Assembly: GCF_034932365.1 (NCBI RefSeq) | Contig: NZ_JAYGHR010000012.1 | Coordinates: forward strand, 1-64,000 | DNA length: 64,000 nt | Direction: 5' to 3' | Source: Capilliphycus robustus | GTDB lineage: Bacteria; Cyanobacteriota; Cyanobacteriia; Cyanobacteriales; Microcoleaceae | Shown here: positions 43,112-52,980 of the stretch, one piece after another | Position numbering within the stretch: position 1 is the first letter of the stretch | Layout of the letters: each line of letters opens with the position of its first letter | Position numbers and translations under genes: made by a program | Notes under the pieces: generated by a model | What the model saw: only the letters and a program-made list of their open reading frames with translations | Told to the model about the DNA's origin: nothing | Database searches by the model: none

Positions 43112-44866
43112 TTACAGTTTTAAAATACAGTTTGTATCCAGAATAAACCACTCTTCGGCTGTGTAGATAGAACATTTACTAATGGTTTTAGCTAAGGCCG
43201 GAAATTCTCCTGTTTTCAAAAACTGATACGCTTGTTTTCCTTCTTCAAATTCATTCATCCAATCATTAAAATAAAAATATTCAGGAACAAAAGCATACAA
43301 TTCAATTAAAAACAAATCAATCCCATACTTTTGAATAAAGGTTTTGAGTTCTTCCAAATTCGGACTGTAGTGAGCTTTAATTAAATCTGTTGTTCGTTGA
43401 TTCACCTGTTGATAATATCCAGTATGATAAGAAATGGCATATTCTCGACCCATTAAAATCGAACGTTGAGCAAAAGTTGGTAGTTGATTAATCTCTCCAG
43501 ATAGAGATGCCGTTAAAGCATCTTTGGGTTGCTGTTGAAAGAATTCATAAAGTTCAGGTCGGTCGGCTTGTTCGTATTTTACCAGAGGAAAGAAGGGAAC
43601 AAAACTCGGATAAAATAACAGAGAAATCGTCATAACTCCTATTAATCCACCTGCAACAATCTTCTGAACCTTTCGGGGTATAACTTCCTTTTTTTCTGAT
43701 TTTACCTGACCTTTAACTTCAATCCAATTCAACAACGCATCCAGAATCACCGTAAACGCAACAATCGTAATAACAGCCACAACAATTCTCAAACTGATTC
43801 CCGTATATCGGTTAGGAAGATGCAGTTTAAATAGAAAAGCATGAGCTAATAAAAACATCATCACCGAGGAAACGAACAATTGAAACATCACCCAAATTCC
43901 CGGCTTGATTCTATCAAGTAAAGGAAAAGCAGGACGAAATAGGAATAAAACCGGAAAAAGTAAGGCTAAACATTGAGTTGCAGGTGTAAACAACGACTTG
44001 GGAAACATCCCACTTCGTCTACTATTAAACCAAAAATCAAAAATATTCTCGCTAAAAAACGGGTTCCGTCCATTCTCAAAGAATTCTACAGATTGTAGGG
44101 CTTCTGCTCGATTCATTGCCGGCCCAAATTCTATGCTTTGTAAGGCATAAATCACCATTACAACAAACGCGAGGGCGAAACTAATCCCAAATATTTTTAA
44201 GTCTCTTGGGTGAGCTGAAAAACGAAGCCGCCCTTCTTTCCAAGTGAATAAACGCAGAATTAAAATGCTTAATCCCACAAACACATATTGCGGATAAAAT
44301 AACCCCGTTAAACCAATTGAAATCGCAATTCCCCAAATATTACTTCTCAGTACATAATAGATGAATGCCAGAAAAATGGGATAGATAAAAGCTCTAGGCG
44401 TTCCTGATGCGACATCATCTTTTAACCAAATAATTTGGTTCATCAACAACGCCCCCACAAAACCCGCCACAGGAACAGGTAAAATTTCGATACTAATTCC
44501 AAAGGCGAAGGGCGTGCTAATAATCCCTAAAATTGAAGGAACAATCCGACAAAAAACTAACGGATGAATTCCCAAAAAATTCGCAATTTGATAGAGAATT
44601 GTATATCCCAAAGGAGCCACCGCTTGAAAATAATCGGCAATTAAATCATTGGGAAATAACTCGGGATCAATAAATCTTTGCATCCAGAAAATATGCTGAC
44701 GAGCATCATCTTGAATCACACCCGAACTCTCAAAGGCGCGATGTAATGCCATCCCTGCATAAACAACAGCAAATACCATGCTGAGACTAAACCAAAAAAT
44801 CACTCTCGAACGAGGGGTTTTCTCAAGCGGAGACGTTAAAAATGCGTGTAAACGAGTCATCGACAT
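43112..44866 (-). CDS. Polytopic membrane protein, GT-C-like, paralogue 2 of a tandem pair
   Basis: 584 aa with about ten to eleven membrane spans and a soluble C-terminal ~170 residues. After the first span it has GVIQDDARQHIFWMQRFIDPELFPNDLIADYF, whose DDAR acidic pair sits where GT-C enzymes keep catalytic residues. The C-terminal part (KYGIDLFLIELYAFVPEYF, CSIYTAEEWFILDTNCILKL) matches its upstream neighbour. Probably a membrane glycosyltransferase or unknown glycan protein. It follows its paralogue by 24 bp, so the pair is one transcript. Confidence 0.65.
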   Translation of the reverse strand: MSMTRLHAFLTSPLEKTPRSRVIFWFSLSMVFAVVYAGMALHRAFESSGVIQDDARQHIFWMQRFIDPELFPNDLIADYFQAVAPLGYTILYQIANFLGIHPLVFCRIVPSILGIISTPFAFGISIEILPVPVAGFVGALLMNQIIWLKDDVASGTPRAFIYPIFLAFIYYVLRSNIWGIAISIGLTGLFYPQYVFVGLSILILRLFTWKEGRLRFSAHPRDLKIFGISFALAFVVMVIYALQSIEFGPAMNRAEALQSVEFFENGRNPFFSENIFDFWFNSRRSGMFPKSLFTPATQCLALLFPVLFLFRPAFPLLDRIKPGIWVMFQLFVSSVMMFLLAHAFLFKLHLPNRYTGISLRIVVAVITIVAFTVILDALLNWIEVKGQVKSEKKEVIPRKVQKIVAGGLIGVMTISLLFYPSFVPFFPLVKYEQADRPELYEFFQQQPKDALTASLSGEINQLPTFAQRSILMGREYAISYHTGYYQQVNQRTTDLIKAHYSPNLEELKTFIQKYGIDLFLIELYAFVPEYFYFNDWMNEFEEGKQAYQFLKTGEFPALAKTISKCSIYTAEEWFILDTNCILKL

Positions 44867-44890
44867 AAACTTTGATTGGATCAGTAAAAA

Positions 44891-46591
44891 TTAAGAATTT
44901 AGAAGACAGTTAGCATCGAGAATAATATAATTTTGAAACTGGAGAACCGTACAACGATCCGTTAAACTTTCCAGAATCGGCTTTTGTCCATTTTTGAGAT
45001 TTTCTTCGACTTTTGCAGTCGCAGTTGAACTCAGTTTTTTGAGAGAATCATCTTGTTGAACAAACTCTAAAGTCAGTGCATTTTCTTCTATCATCCAAAA
45101 ATCGACTTTGTAATCTTGAATAAAACGCTTAACCTCAGCTAAATTTGGGCTATACTGTGCTTTTATTAAGGCTTCAGTTCGTTGCTTCATCCCTGTATAA
45201 TAGTCTTGATGATAAGGTAAAATATATTCAGAACCGACTAAAATTGAACGCTGAGAAAAGGCAGGAATATTATTGACTTCATCAGTTAAAGACGCAATCA
45301 GCGTATCTTTGGGTTGAATCGCAAAGAATTCATACAACAACGGAATTTCACCCACAACATTATTAGTAATGGGGAAGCGGTTGGTTAAGCTCGGATAACA
45401 TAAGCCTAAAAATACTAACACAACCAAAGCACTTTTGAAAAAAATCTTGTGCTGTTTTTCGTTAATTTTGCGGAAAATTGCATCCAGAATTAATGTTACC
45501 GCAATTCCCCCCGCGATCGCCATGATCATTCTCAAGCTATGCTGACTATAGCGACTGGGATGATGTAACTTAAAAGCCAAAAGATGAGCCAGAAAAAATA
45601 ATCCCGTTGAAACCAACAATAATTCAGGTAAAATCAGAACGGAACGAGAAATTTTCTGAGCTAAGGGAAATCTTGCCGGATATTTTAACAACACAGGTAA
45701 CAAGATTCCCGCAAAAACTTGAGGCGGAATAAAAGACTTTCTAAACCATTCTTGAGGGAAAAAACCCGAACGATCCCCTGTTAACCAAAAATCCAACGGT
45801 TTATCCGTAAAAAAAGAAGCCCGCCCTCCCGGATAAAATTCGGGTAATGTTTTGGCTTGAGTCAGGTTGATCACATCTCCCCATTGAGAATTATTGATAA
45901 CATAAGGAAATAAAACAAAGCTACCAATCACCAAAGCCGTTATTAAAATCGAGTCGTTTGTATTTCTTATAGAATCTGCCTGTTTTCTTCCCAAAAATAA
46001 ATGTACAATGACAACCCCGACTGCAATTAAAACCCCTTGCGGATAAAACCCGCCTAACAGTGCGATCGCAATTCCCACACCAATCACAGATCGTCGTAAT
46101 AGAAAGTATAAAAACGCCAGAAATAAGGGATAAAAAAAGGCTCTCGGTGTTGCTGTAATTAAATCATCTTTTAACCAAAGATTTTGATTGAGGAGTAATG
46201 TACTGAGAAAACCCGCCATCGGAACCGGTAAAATTTGCCAACACACCCCAAAACAAAAACCCGTTGTAATCACGCCTAAAATAGTCGGTAAAATTTGATT
46301 GAGTAAAAGAGGACTGACTCCTAACAGCGAAAAAACTTTATAAAAATTTGCGTATCCCCGAGGCGCAACCGACTGAAAATAATCGATAATTTGATCATTA
46401 GGAAACAGTTCAGGATCGAGAAATCTAAGCATCCAAACCACGTGCGATCGCGCATCATCTTGTATAAGATATTCTTGATCCCAAGCTTTAGCAAATGCCC
46501 CAATTCCACAAGCGATCGCTACAATTAAACTCAGACAAAAGTATAGCCTGACTTGACGACTCGAAGATTTTTCTAAAGATAAATTTAGCAA
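44891..46591 (-). CDS. Polytopic membrane protein, GT-C-like, paralogue 1 of a tandem pair
   Basis: 566 aa, same layout as its downstream neighbour: a first span, LIQDDARSHVVWMLRFLDPELFPNDQIIDYF, repeated hydrophobic spans to about 410, and a soluble tail with FIQDYKVDFWMIEENAL and LQFQNYIILDANCLLNS. SVAPRGYANFYK and WLKDDLITATPRAFFYP are shared with the second copy, so the pair arose by tandem duplication. Function unknown; a polyprenyl-sugar-dependent transferase is the structural guess. Confidence 0.65.
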   Translation of the reverse strand: MLNLSLEKSSSRQVRLYFCLSLIVAIACGIGAFAKAWDQEYLIQDDARSHVVWMLRFLDPELFPNDQIIDYFQSVAPRGYANFYKVFSLLGVSPLLLNQILPTILGVITTGFCFGVCWQILPVPMAGFLSTLLLNQNLWLKDDLITATPRAFFYPLFLAFLYFLLRRSVIGVGIAIALLGGFYPQGVLIAVGVVIVHLFLGRKQADSIRNTNDSILITALVIGSFVLFPYVINNSQWGDVINLTQAKTLPEFYPGGRASFFTDKPLDFWLTGDRSGFFPQEWFRKSFIPPQVFAGILLPVLLKYPARFPLAQKISRSVLILPELLLVSTGLFFLAHLLAFKLHHPSRYSQHSLRMIMAIAGGIAVTLILDAIFRKINEKQHKIFFKSALVVLVFLGLCYPSLTNRFPITNNVVGEIPLLYEFFAIQPKDTLIASLTDEVNNIPAFSQRSILVGSEYILPYHQDYYTGMKQRTEALIKAQYSPNLAEVKRFIQDYKVDFWMIEENALTLEFVQQDDSLKKLSSTATAKVEENLKNGQKPILESLTDRCTVLQFQNYIILDANCLLNS

Positions 46592-46793
46592 GGCTTACCC
46601 AGATATTAATTAAATCGATTTTATTCTATCGGACAGTGTACCGCAGTTTGGCACAAAATCAAACAGATCGGAACCGATCTGCTTTTAAACCCTCTCTCAG
46701 TAGTCGGGTACATCAGATACAACATCTAACAGTTCTACCTTTAACCTTTTTCTCTGATGCACCCGACAATTAAGATCAAACATCGATCAACCC

Positions 46794-48974
46794 TTAATTC
46801 GGCTTATAGTCAGCCGCGTGTTTTTCCATCATCGCCGCAATATCAGGATTATAAATCCGCAAATAATTCCAATAATTGCCAAACACAGACTTCACATAAC
46901 CATAGGTTTCAGGATAGGGAATTTTTTCAGCAAAAGCATCCGCATCTTGAAAACCAAATCGCTCTAACCAACCCGAAACCGCATTCGGGCCAGCATTATA
47001 ACTCGCCACCGCCAGTAACGAATTATTATTGTATTCTCGATGGGTAAAATCCAGATAATAAGTTCCCAAATTAACATTATCCTCGATATTTTCCAAGGAA
47101 TAATTGGTGAGTTGAATCTGTTTTGCAACTTCTTCGCCCGTTTCCGGCATCACTTGCATTAAACCCGTTGCCCCCACTACCGATTTTATCCCCGGCATAA
47201 ACCGAGATTCTTGACGAATTAAAGCCGTTACCAAAACCGTATTTAATTGACGTTCCTGTGACCAATTAACAATCGTTTCGAGATAAGGAAAAGGATACAA
47301 CGCTTGCCAATATTCCGGCGTTTTCTTTAACTTCAAATACTTCTGACGTTCTTCAGGTTCATCGCGCTGACTCAAACTCGACAACATCCAAAGCGCCTCT
47401 AAATTATCCCCCACACCCAAACGCACCAAACCATCCGTATACTGTTCTTCAATAGAAGGCTGCATTCGGTTGGCAAATTCAACCTGCCAAAGTTTCCAAG
47501 CCTCTTGATGTTTTCCGAGTTGATAAAGTTCTTTCAACCCATCAGAACCCGCCATCAAAACCGGATGAGTTTCCGGATATTCAACATGAGGATTGAGCGG
47601 ACGAACAGTGGTAAAATCTCCCACAGGCCAACCTAAATGTACAGCCGATCGCCAAGCATAATAAGAATCAGGATAACGCGCCAACAAATATTCAAACGCT
47701 TTTTTGGTGTCCTGAGAATTGCCAATTTGTTGCGCCCATTTCCCGATCCAAAATGTTGCTTCTGGGGCTAACTCACTATCGGGATTTTTCGTTGAAAGTT
47801 CCTTCGCCCATTTAGAAGCCTCTTTGATGTTTCCCGCTTTTGCATAGTCTTCCGCGAGTTTCCAGCGCAACTGCGCCGCAGGTTCCGACTCACTATGATC
47901 CTTTAACAACATTTGTCGAGCTTGAGACGCCGACTGTTTTGATTCCAGTTGATCGAGCAATTCTGCCTTATCATAGAGCGCTTCGGCACGATGAGCCGGA
48001 AAACGAGCGATCGCTTGATCGAGATATTTCACCGCATCTAGGCGATCGCTCAACCGAGCCAAACGAATTAACCCAAAACCCGCATCTTCACCGCCTGGAT
48101 CTTGTTGATCAGGAAACGCTTGGATCAGTTGTTCATAGGCTTTGCGCGACTCGGGAATTTTATCATCCAGCCACAACCCCCGTGCATGACGGTAGAGGTT
48201 GCGAGGCGTGCGAGGAGCCTTTGCATAAGCTAATGCGCCTTTCCCATAATCCTGTTTTTCCCAATAGCCAAACGCGATCTTTTCCCAGTCTTCCGGCTTC
48301 AGTTGGCCAGTGTAGTTCTGAGCCAGCTTTTCTAAATAAGTCCCATAGTCCTTTAAGTAAATGCCATGTTCAGCGATAATTAATAAAAGCGGCAGTTGAT
48401 TGGGATTTTCTTTTAGACGAGTTTGAGCAATTTCGACACTACGAGGATGAGCCGGAAATTCTGCGATCGCCCTATCCCAATATTCCGGGTTTTCTTTCCC
48501 CAAAACATACAACGCCTCAGCCGCAGTCGGATCTTTAGGATAACCTTGCAGCAAATCTTCCCAAGCTTGCTTCGCGTTTGCGGTATCGCCCATTTGTTCA
48601 TAAGCTTGCGCCCGCTTCATTACGATCTGAGCGCCCAAAAGGGGATAATCTTGTTCAAGTCCTGCTAAAAGCGCGATCGCTTCTTCGGCTTGTTTTTGTT
48701 GGATCAGATCACTCGCCAGCAAAAAACGCGCCCGACTACGTTCAGTTGAGGGCTTTGAACTAGCAGCAATTTCTTTAAGTTCAACTTGGCGTTTTTCCGC
48801 AGATAAAGAGGCTAACATAATCACCCGCTCAGAGTCATTCGACTCTTGAACAGACACCTCACGAGACGGTAGAAATCGTTGTAACTGCGTGATCGGAAAA
48901 AAGATGCCAATCGCCAAAGCGACAGACGCAGCACCAAGAAGTAGGGCGAATTGAGTGATCCGTTGCTTAACCAT
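46794..48974 (-). CDS. TPR-containing lytic transglycosylase (Slt70-like)
   Basis: 726 aa. Residues ~7-30 form a signal anchor (FALLLGAASVALAIGIFFPI), so it acts in the periplasm. Residues ~60-500 are many TPR-like helical repeats (the superhelical U/L domain of Slt70). The C-terminal ~150 residues are the catalytic lysozyme-like domain: LVTALIRQESRFMPG with the catalytic Glu, GATGLMQVMPETG, and the ASYNAGPNAVSGWLERFG motif. It cleaves peptidoglycan glycan strands to 1,6-anhydro ends during growth or turnover. Longer than E. coli Slt because of extra TPRs. Confidence 0.92.
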   Translation of the reverse strand: MVKQRITQFALLLGAASVALAIGIFFPITQLQRFLPSREVSVQESNDSERVIMLASLSAEKRQVELKEIAASSKPSTERSRARFLLASDLIQQKQAEEAIALLAGLEQDYPLLGAQIVMKRAQAYEQMGDTANAKQAWEDLLQGYPKDPTAAEALYVLGKENPEYWDRAIAEFPAHPRSVEIAQTRLKENPNQLPLLLIIAEHGIYLKDYGTYLEKLAQNYTGQLKPEDWEKIAFGYWEKQDYGKGALAYAKAPRTPRNLYRHARGLWLDDKIPESRKAYEQLIQAFPDQQDPGGEDAGFGLIRLARLSDRLDAVKYLDQAIARFPAHRAEALYDKAELLDQLESKQSASQARQMLLKDHSESEPAAQLRWKLAEDYAKAGNIKEASKWAKELSTKNPDSELAPEATFWIGKWAQQIGNSQDTKKAFEYLLARYPDSYYAWRSAVHLGWPVGDFTTVRPLNPHVEYPETHPVLMAGSDGLKELYQLGKHQEAWKLWQVEFANRMQPSIEEQYTDGLVRLGVGDNLEALWMLSSLSQRDEPEERQKYLKLKKTPEYWQALYPFPYLETIVNWSQERQLNTVLVTALIRQESRFMPGIKSVVGATGLMQVMPETGEEVAKQIQLTNYSLENIEDNVNLGTYYLDFTHREYNNNSLLAVASYNAGPNAVSGWLERFGFQDADAFAEKIPYPETYGYVKSVFGNYWNYLRIYNPDIAAMMEKHAADYKPN

Positions 48975-49112
48975 AATACAATTTGCTCTGGGGTCAATGT
49001 TCAGGAATAGGTGAGGATTTATTAAAGATTTGGGGTCAAAACGTTATCGTCAGTTTTCTGTACAGCCATGCAAAATTTAATACTTTTACCGTCTAAAATA
49101 GCCTAAACGGGA

Positions 49113-50198
49113 TTAATTGACTCGACAGAGTATCCATCGTAAAGACATCGGCGGGTTAGGAATGGGAAAAACATCACGTCCCAACGCCCAATGTTCAAAC
49201 CAGGGAGTCGGCGGCCATGCTTCGGCACTTAAATGAGTTCGTTCATATTCATACACCGACTCATCCGATAAAATCTCTAGGGGCAAACCCTGCATTCCCC
49301 AATTCAACTCTGAGCGAGTCAGCAGATAAGACCATTGCACTTGAGACATTTCTCGCACCTTTTCATCAGGTTCAAAGCCCTCAGCCGCGACAAACGTACT
49401 AAATAGTAGCAGCCCTCCAGGTTGAATAGCTTCGCACATCAATTTCAGTAGGGTTCGTACCTCTTCCAGTGCGCGGAAATGGGAAATGACTTCTGCTACA
49501 ACTGCTAATTTATAATATTTTTGAGGTAATCTCAGAGCCGGATTGAGAATATTGCTTTGAACCACCCGCACAGGTAGATTTTCAGCTTTTACCCCATTGG
49601 CGATAATTTGAGCAAATTCGGGGGTGAGTTCCACCGCATCAACCGGATGTCCCAGTCGAGCCAAGGGTAAAGTATTACGCCCTACTCCTGCTCCTACGTC
49701 TAAAATTGGAGCCTGAGCCGCAGATCCCAATTGAGAAGCGATCGCCATCAGTTTAGCATCGGGATGAGAACCAAACAACGGCCCCTCACGACTCGTCAGC
49801 CAACGTTGATATTTGTTTTCAATCGTTAGAATTTCTGTTGTTACCGTTAATTTTAGCCCTTGGGTGAGTCCATGCGTTGGCTCTGGTGGCTCATATTTAA
49901 AGACTAGACGAGCATGAGGTGAAGCGTTGTATCCTTCTGTGAGTTTCTTCTGTACAAGCTGACGCAAAGCCTGTATTTCGCTAGGTGTGAAATTTTGCCC
50001 TAACGCCACCAGCAAGCGGTGAAACTGTTCTACATACTCATCTAATAGTGCCGGTACACAGGGTAAAACGAGCTGTCCTTTGGCTGATGTGAGTCGTTTT
50101 ACCTTCAGCAAAAGCGCGTTTTCTAATGGATCACTAACCGTTGTCGGCTTGTTCGCTACCACGAGTTCTATATCCTCAATCTCATCGGGGGTTCCCAT
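49113..50198 (-). CDS. SAM-dependent methyltransferase
   Basis: About 361 aa. A ~150-residue N-terminal region (LVLPCVPALLDEYVEQFHRLLVALG) of unknown fold precedes a class I methyltransferase with ILDVGAGVGRNTLPLARLG (motif I), VDAVELTPEF (acidic ribose-binding residue), and a CEAIQPGGLLLFSTFV post-motif. Substrate unknown. I place the start at the ATG at 50198 (MGTPDEIEDIEL) rather than 50216; neither has a Shine-Dalgarno sequence. The N-terminal part resembles uncharacterised cyanobacterial proteins. Confidence 0.82.
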   Translation of the reverse strand: MGTPDEIEDIELVVANKPTTVSDPLENALLLKVKRLTSAKGQLVLPCVPALLDEYVEQFHRLLVALGQNFTPSEIQALRQLVQKKLTEGYNASPHARLVFKYEPPEPTHGLTQGLKLTVTTEILTIENKYQRWLTSREGPLFGSHPDAKLMAIASQLGSAAQAPILDVGAGVGRNTLPLARLGHPVDAVELTPEFAQIIANGVKAENLPVRVVQSNILNPALRLPQKYYKLAVVAEVISHFRALEEVRTLLKLMCEAIQPGGLLLFSTFVAAEGFEPDEKVREMSQVQWSYLLTRSELNWGMQGLPLEILSDESVYEYERTHLSAEAWPPTPWFEHWALGRDVFPIPNPPMSLRWILCRVN

Positions 50199-50288
50199 GA
50201 TGCTAATGTACCGCATTGACCCCTCATTGGGTGAACTCGTTTCACAAGTTCGGGAGAATTTAGCGATCGCAAAACTTACGATAACACT

Positions 50289-50322
50289 TAAAAACCCGGT
50301 TTCTCAAAGAAACCGGGTTTTT
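50289..50322. repeat. AAACCCGGTTTC...GAAACCGGGTTT hairpin repeat
   Basis: Near-perfect palindrome AAAACCCGGTTTC-TCAAA-GAAACCGGGTTTT, here between divergently transcribed genes, so it is not simply a terminator at this place. Confidence 0.75.
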
Positions 50323-50333
50323 TTCAAAAACAG

Positions 50334-50375
50334 GTTTATTTTGGGCGCAAGCAAGTTTATTTTGGGCGCAAGCAA
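50334..50375. repeat. 21-bp tandem duplication
   Basis: Two adjacent identical copies of a unit that starts GTTTATTTTGG and ends GCGCAAGCAA. The second copy runs into GAGCGCCCCTAC, the arm of another dispersed palindrome. Confidence 0.8.
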
Positions 50376-50562
50376 GAGCGCCCCTACATTTTTTAACACC
50401 ATGTACCGAGCAATATAAATATCAATATATGGTTCATTATATTAAACAATACTAATCTTTTTTATCTAAAAAAATTTCAATATTTTCCGAAATAATCCCG
50501 ACGCATTCTGTAGCTTGATTATAGAAAAATTCAAACAAAACTCTACCCCAACAGGTTACACA

Positions 50563-52827
50563 ATGACTCTGGAAAATCAGGTTGATGCTCTGCTAAAATT
50601 AATCTCTCAAGCAAATATCGTTGTAGATACAGCAGCAGTTCAACGTTCTCTACACAAAGCCACTTCTCCCCGATTTGAAATCGTTTTTGCAGGAACCTTT
50701 AGTGCGGGTAAATCTACCTTAATTAATACGTTGTTAGAGCGGAAATTGCTCTACAGTTCTCCAGGAGTTGCTACCGGAACTGTATGTTACGTTGAATATG
50801 CTAAAAAGCAAGATGACGAAAAAGCAGTTCTTCACTTCTTTAGCAAAACCGAAATTCGACAACAAATTTCCGAACTTTGCAAGATTTTAGGATTAGCAGA
50901 CGGTGTAGACTTGGATGAACCCGCTAGCATTCAAAACCTACGAGACAAAGCCGAAAAAAAACTGAAAGAAGCAAAGGACAATAAAGATTTAAAACAAGAA
51001 CAACAAGCAAAATTACTTCTACAGTTGCTTGATGGCTTTGTAGCGAACAAAGATAAAATTCAAAGTAATCCTCCTATCGAGCATATAACTTTAGAAGAAG
51101 CAAAGCATCATGTAAAATTTGAAAATGCAGCCGTTTTCAAGCAAATCAAATATTACTGTCACAATTCCTTACTAGAAAATGGAATTGTTATCGTAGACAC
51201 TCCGGGGATAGATTCGCCTCTATTAATTCATGCTGAAATTGCCAAGAAGAAAATCACTCATCCCGATACTTCCGCAGTGGTTTGTGTATTGAAAGCCGCT
51301 ATCAATGGAACGCTAACAGGAGAGGAAATTAAACTGATTGAACACATTCGCAATAGTCCCGGAGTACGCGATCGCATTTTCTATGTATTCAATCATATTG
51401 ATGCGACATGGTACAACCCAGAACTTCATCGACTACTAGAAAGTGTAATTCATTCCGAGTTTCACAAAGAACGAGTTTATAAAACCAGTGCAATGTTAGG
51501 GTTTTATGGTTCTTTGCGTCTAAAAAAATCTGAATTTCAAGTACCAGATGAATTTAAGAGCGAGTTTAATCGATACTTTTTTCTAAAGGTTTCTCGCGTT
51601 GATTTTCCCATAACTCCAGCTATTGCTGCTGCTGACACTGACGACGAAAAGTTTAAAGCAATTATCGATGATCATGGTGATAATTTGCTGAATAAGTTAA
51701 TTCAAGAAAGTGGAGTTGAAGAGTTTAAAAAGCAACTCAAGGATTATTTGATTAACAAACGTAAACCCGAACTCTTTCAAGCATTAGCAGAGGATCTTAA
51801 ACCCATCTGTGATGAATTGATAAAACATTACTTTAACTCGAAGAATGCGTTAGCAGGTAAACCCGTTGATGTTGATACAATTAAAAAGGAAGCTTTAGAA
51901 CAACTCAGCCAAGACTTATATCGAATTAGTCTAGATTTTTCTGAACATATTCGGGAACAACTCAATGAAGCTTTTGCGACGAACAATAACAATCGTTTAG
52001 AACGAGATTATCGTCAAATTCAGAGAAATATGCTGGATGAGCTTGACCGTTTGATCGCTAACTTTTCTGTTGAAGAAACGCATCAATTGGCGAGGAGAAG
52101 CCACGAAGAAAATGTCGTTGTTCCGGTGATGGCGATTTTGTCAGAAGCGTTTTACTATGTCACCAATGGACTGAAGAAAGTGTTAACTGAATCTTCTCAA
52201 CAATTGGTGAATAATTTCTTCAATCAATTAACTCACAATGTCTCCAGTGCTGAATATTACAAACAGCTAGAAAAATTGTTGGGGAATGATGCGGGAATTC
52301 GTCAAAATCTCGATAAAGATTTGCGTGAAAAAGTCATTCATGCAATTACAAACGAAGCTCGAACCGAATGCGAACCCTATATCCGAGAAACTGCTTTATT
52401 TTACGCAGAAGGAACCGTTCCAGCTTTTCAACTCCGACAAACGCTATATGAAGCTTGTCAAAGCACAGATTTTCAAGGAATGTTAACTGCTGAACCTGCT
52501 GTTCGACAACTTTTGGAGATTGATTTTCGCAAAAAAGTTCATCACACCATTATGCACCGATTTCGGACTACTATCAATGACACCATTAACTCTCATCTTT
52601 TACCCGGTGCAGATCAACAAGTTGGAGTCATTATTGCTCAATTTCACCATGCTCATGCTTTGCTAGAACATAACATAGAAAAGGATGCTCACGCTAAACT
52701 GATAAAAATTAAAAAGGAGAAAGACGCAGTAGAAGCCAATATTGGCACTTATAATCAAGCTGTTGATAGCATTAATCAAGATTTACAGGTTAACGGTTGT
52801 ACAGGGTTTCAACTCCCTAAAATTTAA
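50563..52827 (+). CDS. Bacterial dynamin-like GTPase
   Basis: About 754 aa. The GTPase domain has G1 VFAGTFSAGKSTLINTLL (near residue 45), a switch threonine in SPGVATGTVCYVEY, G3 VIVDTPGIDSP and G4-like YVFNHIDATW. The rest is long helical stalk sequence (coiled stretches such as ADKAEKKLKEAKDNKDLKQEQ inserted in the G domain, and a helical C-terminus). No membrane span; bacterial dynamins bind and remodel membranes from the cytoplasm or protect them under stress. I start at ATG 50563 (MTLENQVDALLKL); a TTG at 50515 adds 16 doubtful residues. Confidence 0.88.
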   Translation: MTLENQVDALLKLISQANIVVDTAAVQRSLHKATSPRFEIVFAGTFSAGKSTLINTLLERKLLYSSPGVATGTVCYVEYAKKQDDEKAVLHFFSKTEIRQQISELCKILGLADGVDLDEPASIQNLRDKAEKKLKEAKDNKDLKQEQQAKLLLQLLDGFVANKDKIQSNPPIEHITLEEAKHHVKFENAAVFKQIKYYCHNSLLENGIVIVDTPGIDSPLLIHAEIAKKKITHPDTSAVVCVLKAAINGTLTGEEIKLIEHIRNSPGVRDRIFYVFNHIDATWYNPELHRLLESVIHSEFHKERVYKTSAMLGFYGSLRLKKSEFQVPDEFKSEFNRYFFLKVSRVDFPITPAIAAADTDDEKFKAIIDDHGDNLLNKLIQESGVEEFKKQLKDYLINKRKPELFQALAEDLKPICDELIKHYFNSKNALAGKPVDVDTIKKEALEQLSQDLYRISLDFSEHIREQLNEAFATNNNNRLERDYRQIQRNMLDELDRLIANFSVEETHQLARRSHEENVVVPVMAILSEAFYYVTNGLKKVLTESSQQLVNNFFNQLTHNVSSAEYYKQLEKLLGNDAGIRQNLDKDLREKVIHAITNEARTECEPYIRETALFYAEGTVPAFQLRQTLYEACQSTDFQGMLTAEPAVRQLLEIDFRKKVHHTIMHRFRTTINDTINSHLLPGADQQVGVIIAQFHHAHALLEHNIEKDAHAKLIKIKKEKDAVEANIGTYNQAVDSINQDLQVNGCTGFQLPKI

Positions 52828-52898
52828 CCCGAATTAGACTCAAAAACCCGGTAACTCTTGCGAAACCGGGTTTTTTTCAACTCCCTAAAATTTAACCC
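52808..52898. repeat. Duplicated gene end flanking a hairpin
   Basis: The 23 bases 52808-52830 (the last codons and stop of the dynamin gene, from TTCAACTCCC to TTTAACCC) recur exactly at 52876-52898. Between them is the hairpin AAAAACCCGGTAACTCTTGCGAAACCGGGTTTTT (about 52842-52875). Confidence 0.85.
52842..52875. terminator. Hairpin repeat, likely terminator of the dynamin gene
   Basis: AAAAACCCGGT-AACTCTTGCGAA-ACCGGGTTTTTTT starts 15 bases after the stop and ends in a T run. Confidence 0.7.
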
Positions 52899-52941
52899 AT
52901 AGTAGGGTGCATCAGATAATTAATCTCTCGGTTTTACCACC

Positions 52942-52979
52942 CAAAAACCCGGTAACTTTCAAGAAACCGGGTTTTTATT
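52942..52979. terminator. Hairpin repeat, convergent terminator
   Basis: CAAAAACCCGGTAACTTTCAAGAAACCGGGTTTTTATT lies directly at the 3' end of the quinone-oxidoreductase-like gene (minus strand) and could stop transcription from both sides. Confidence 0.65.
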
Positions 52980-52980
52980 T

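Larger units (their letters stand above)
50199..50562. other. Divergent intergenic region rich in repeats
   Basis: Between the methyltransferase and the dynamin gene. It contains a HIP1 octamer, the hairpin repeat at 50289-50322 and a 21-bp tandem duplication at 50334-50375 followed by GAGCGCCCCTAC. ORFs drawn through it are repeat-derived. Confidence 0.6.

Noticed and set aside
50080..50418. 112-codon frame with repeated FILGASK
   Set aside because: It overlaps the methyltransferase start on the other strand and the intergenic tandem repeat.
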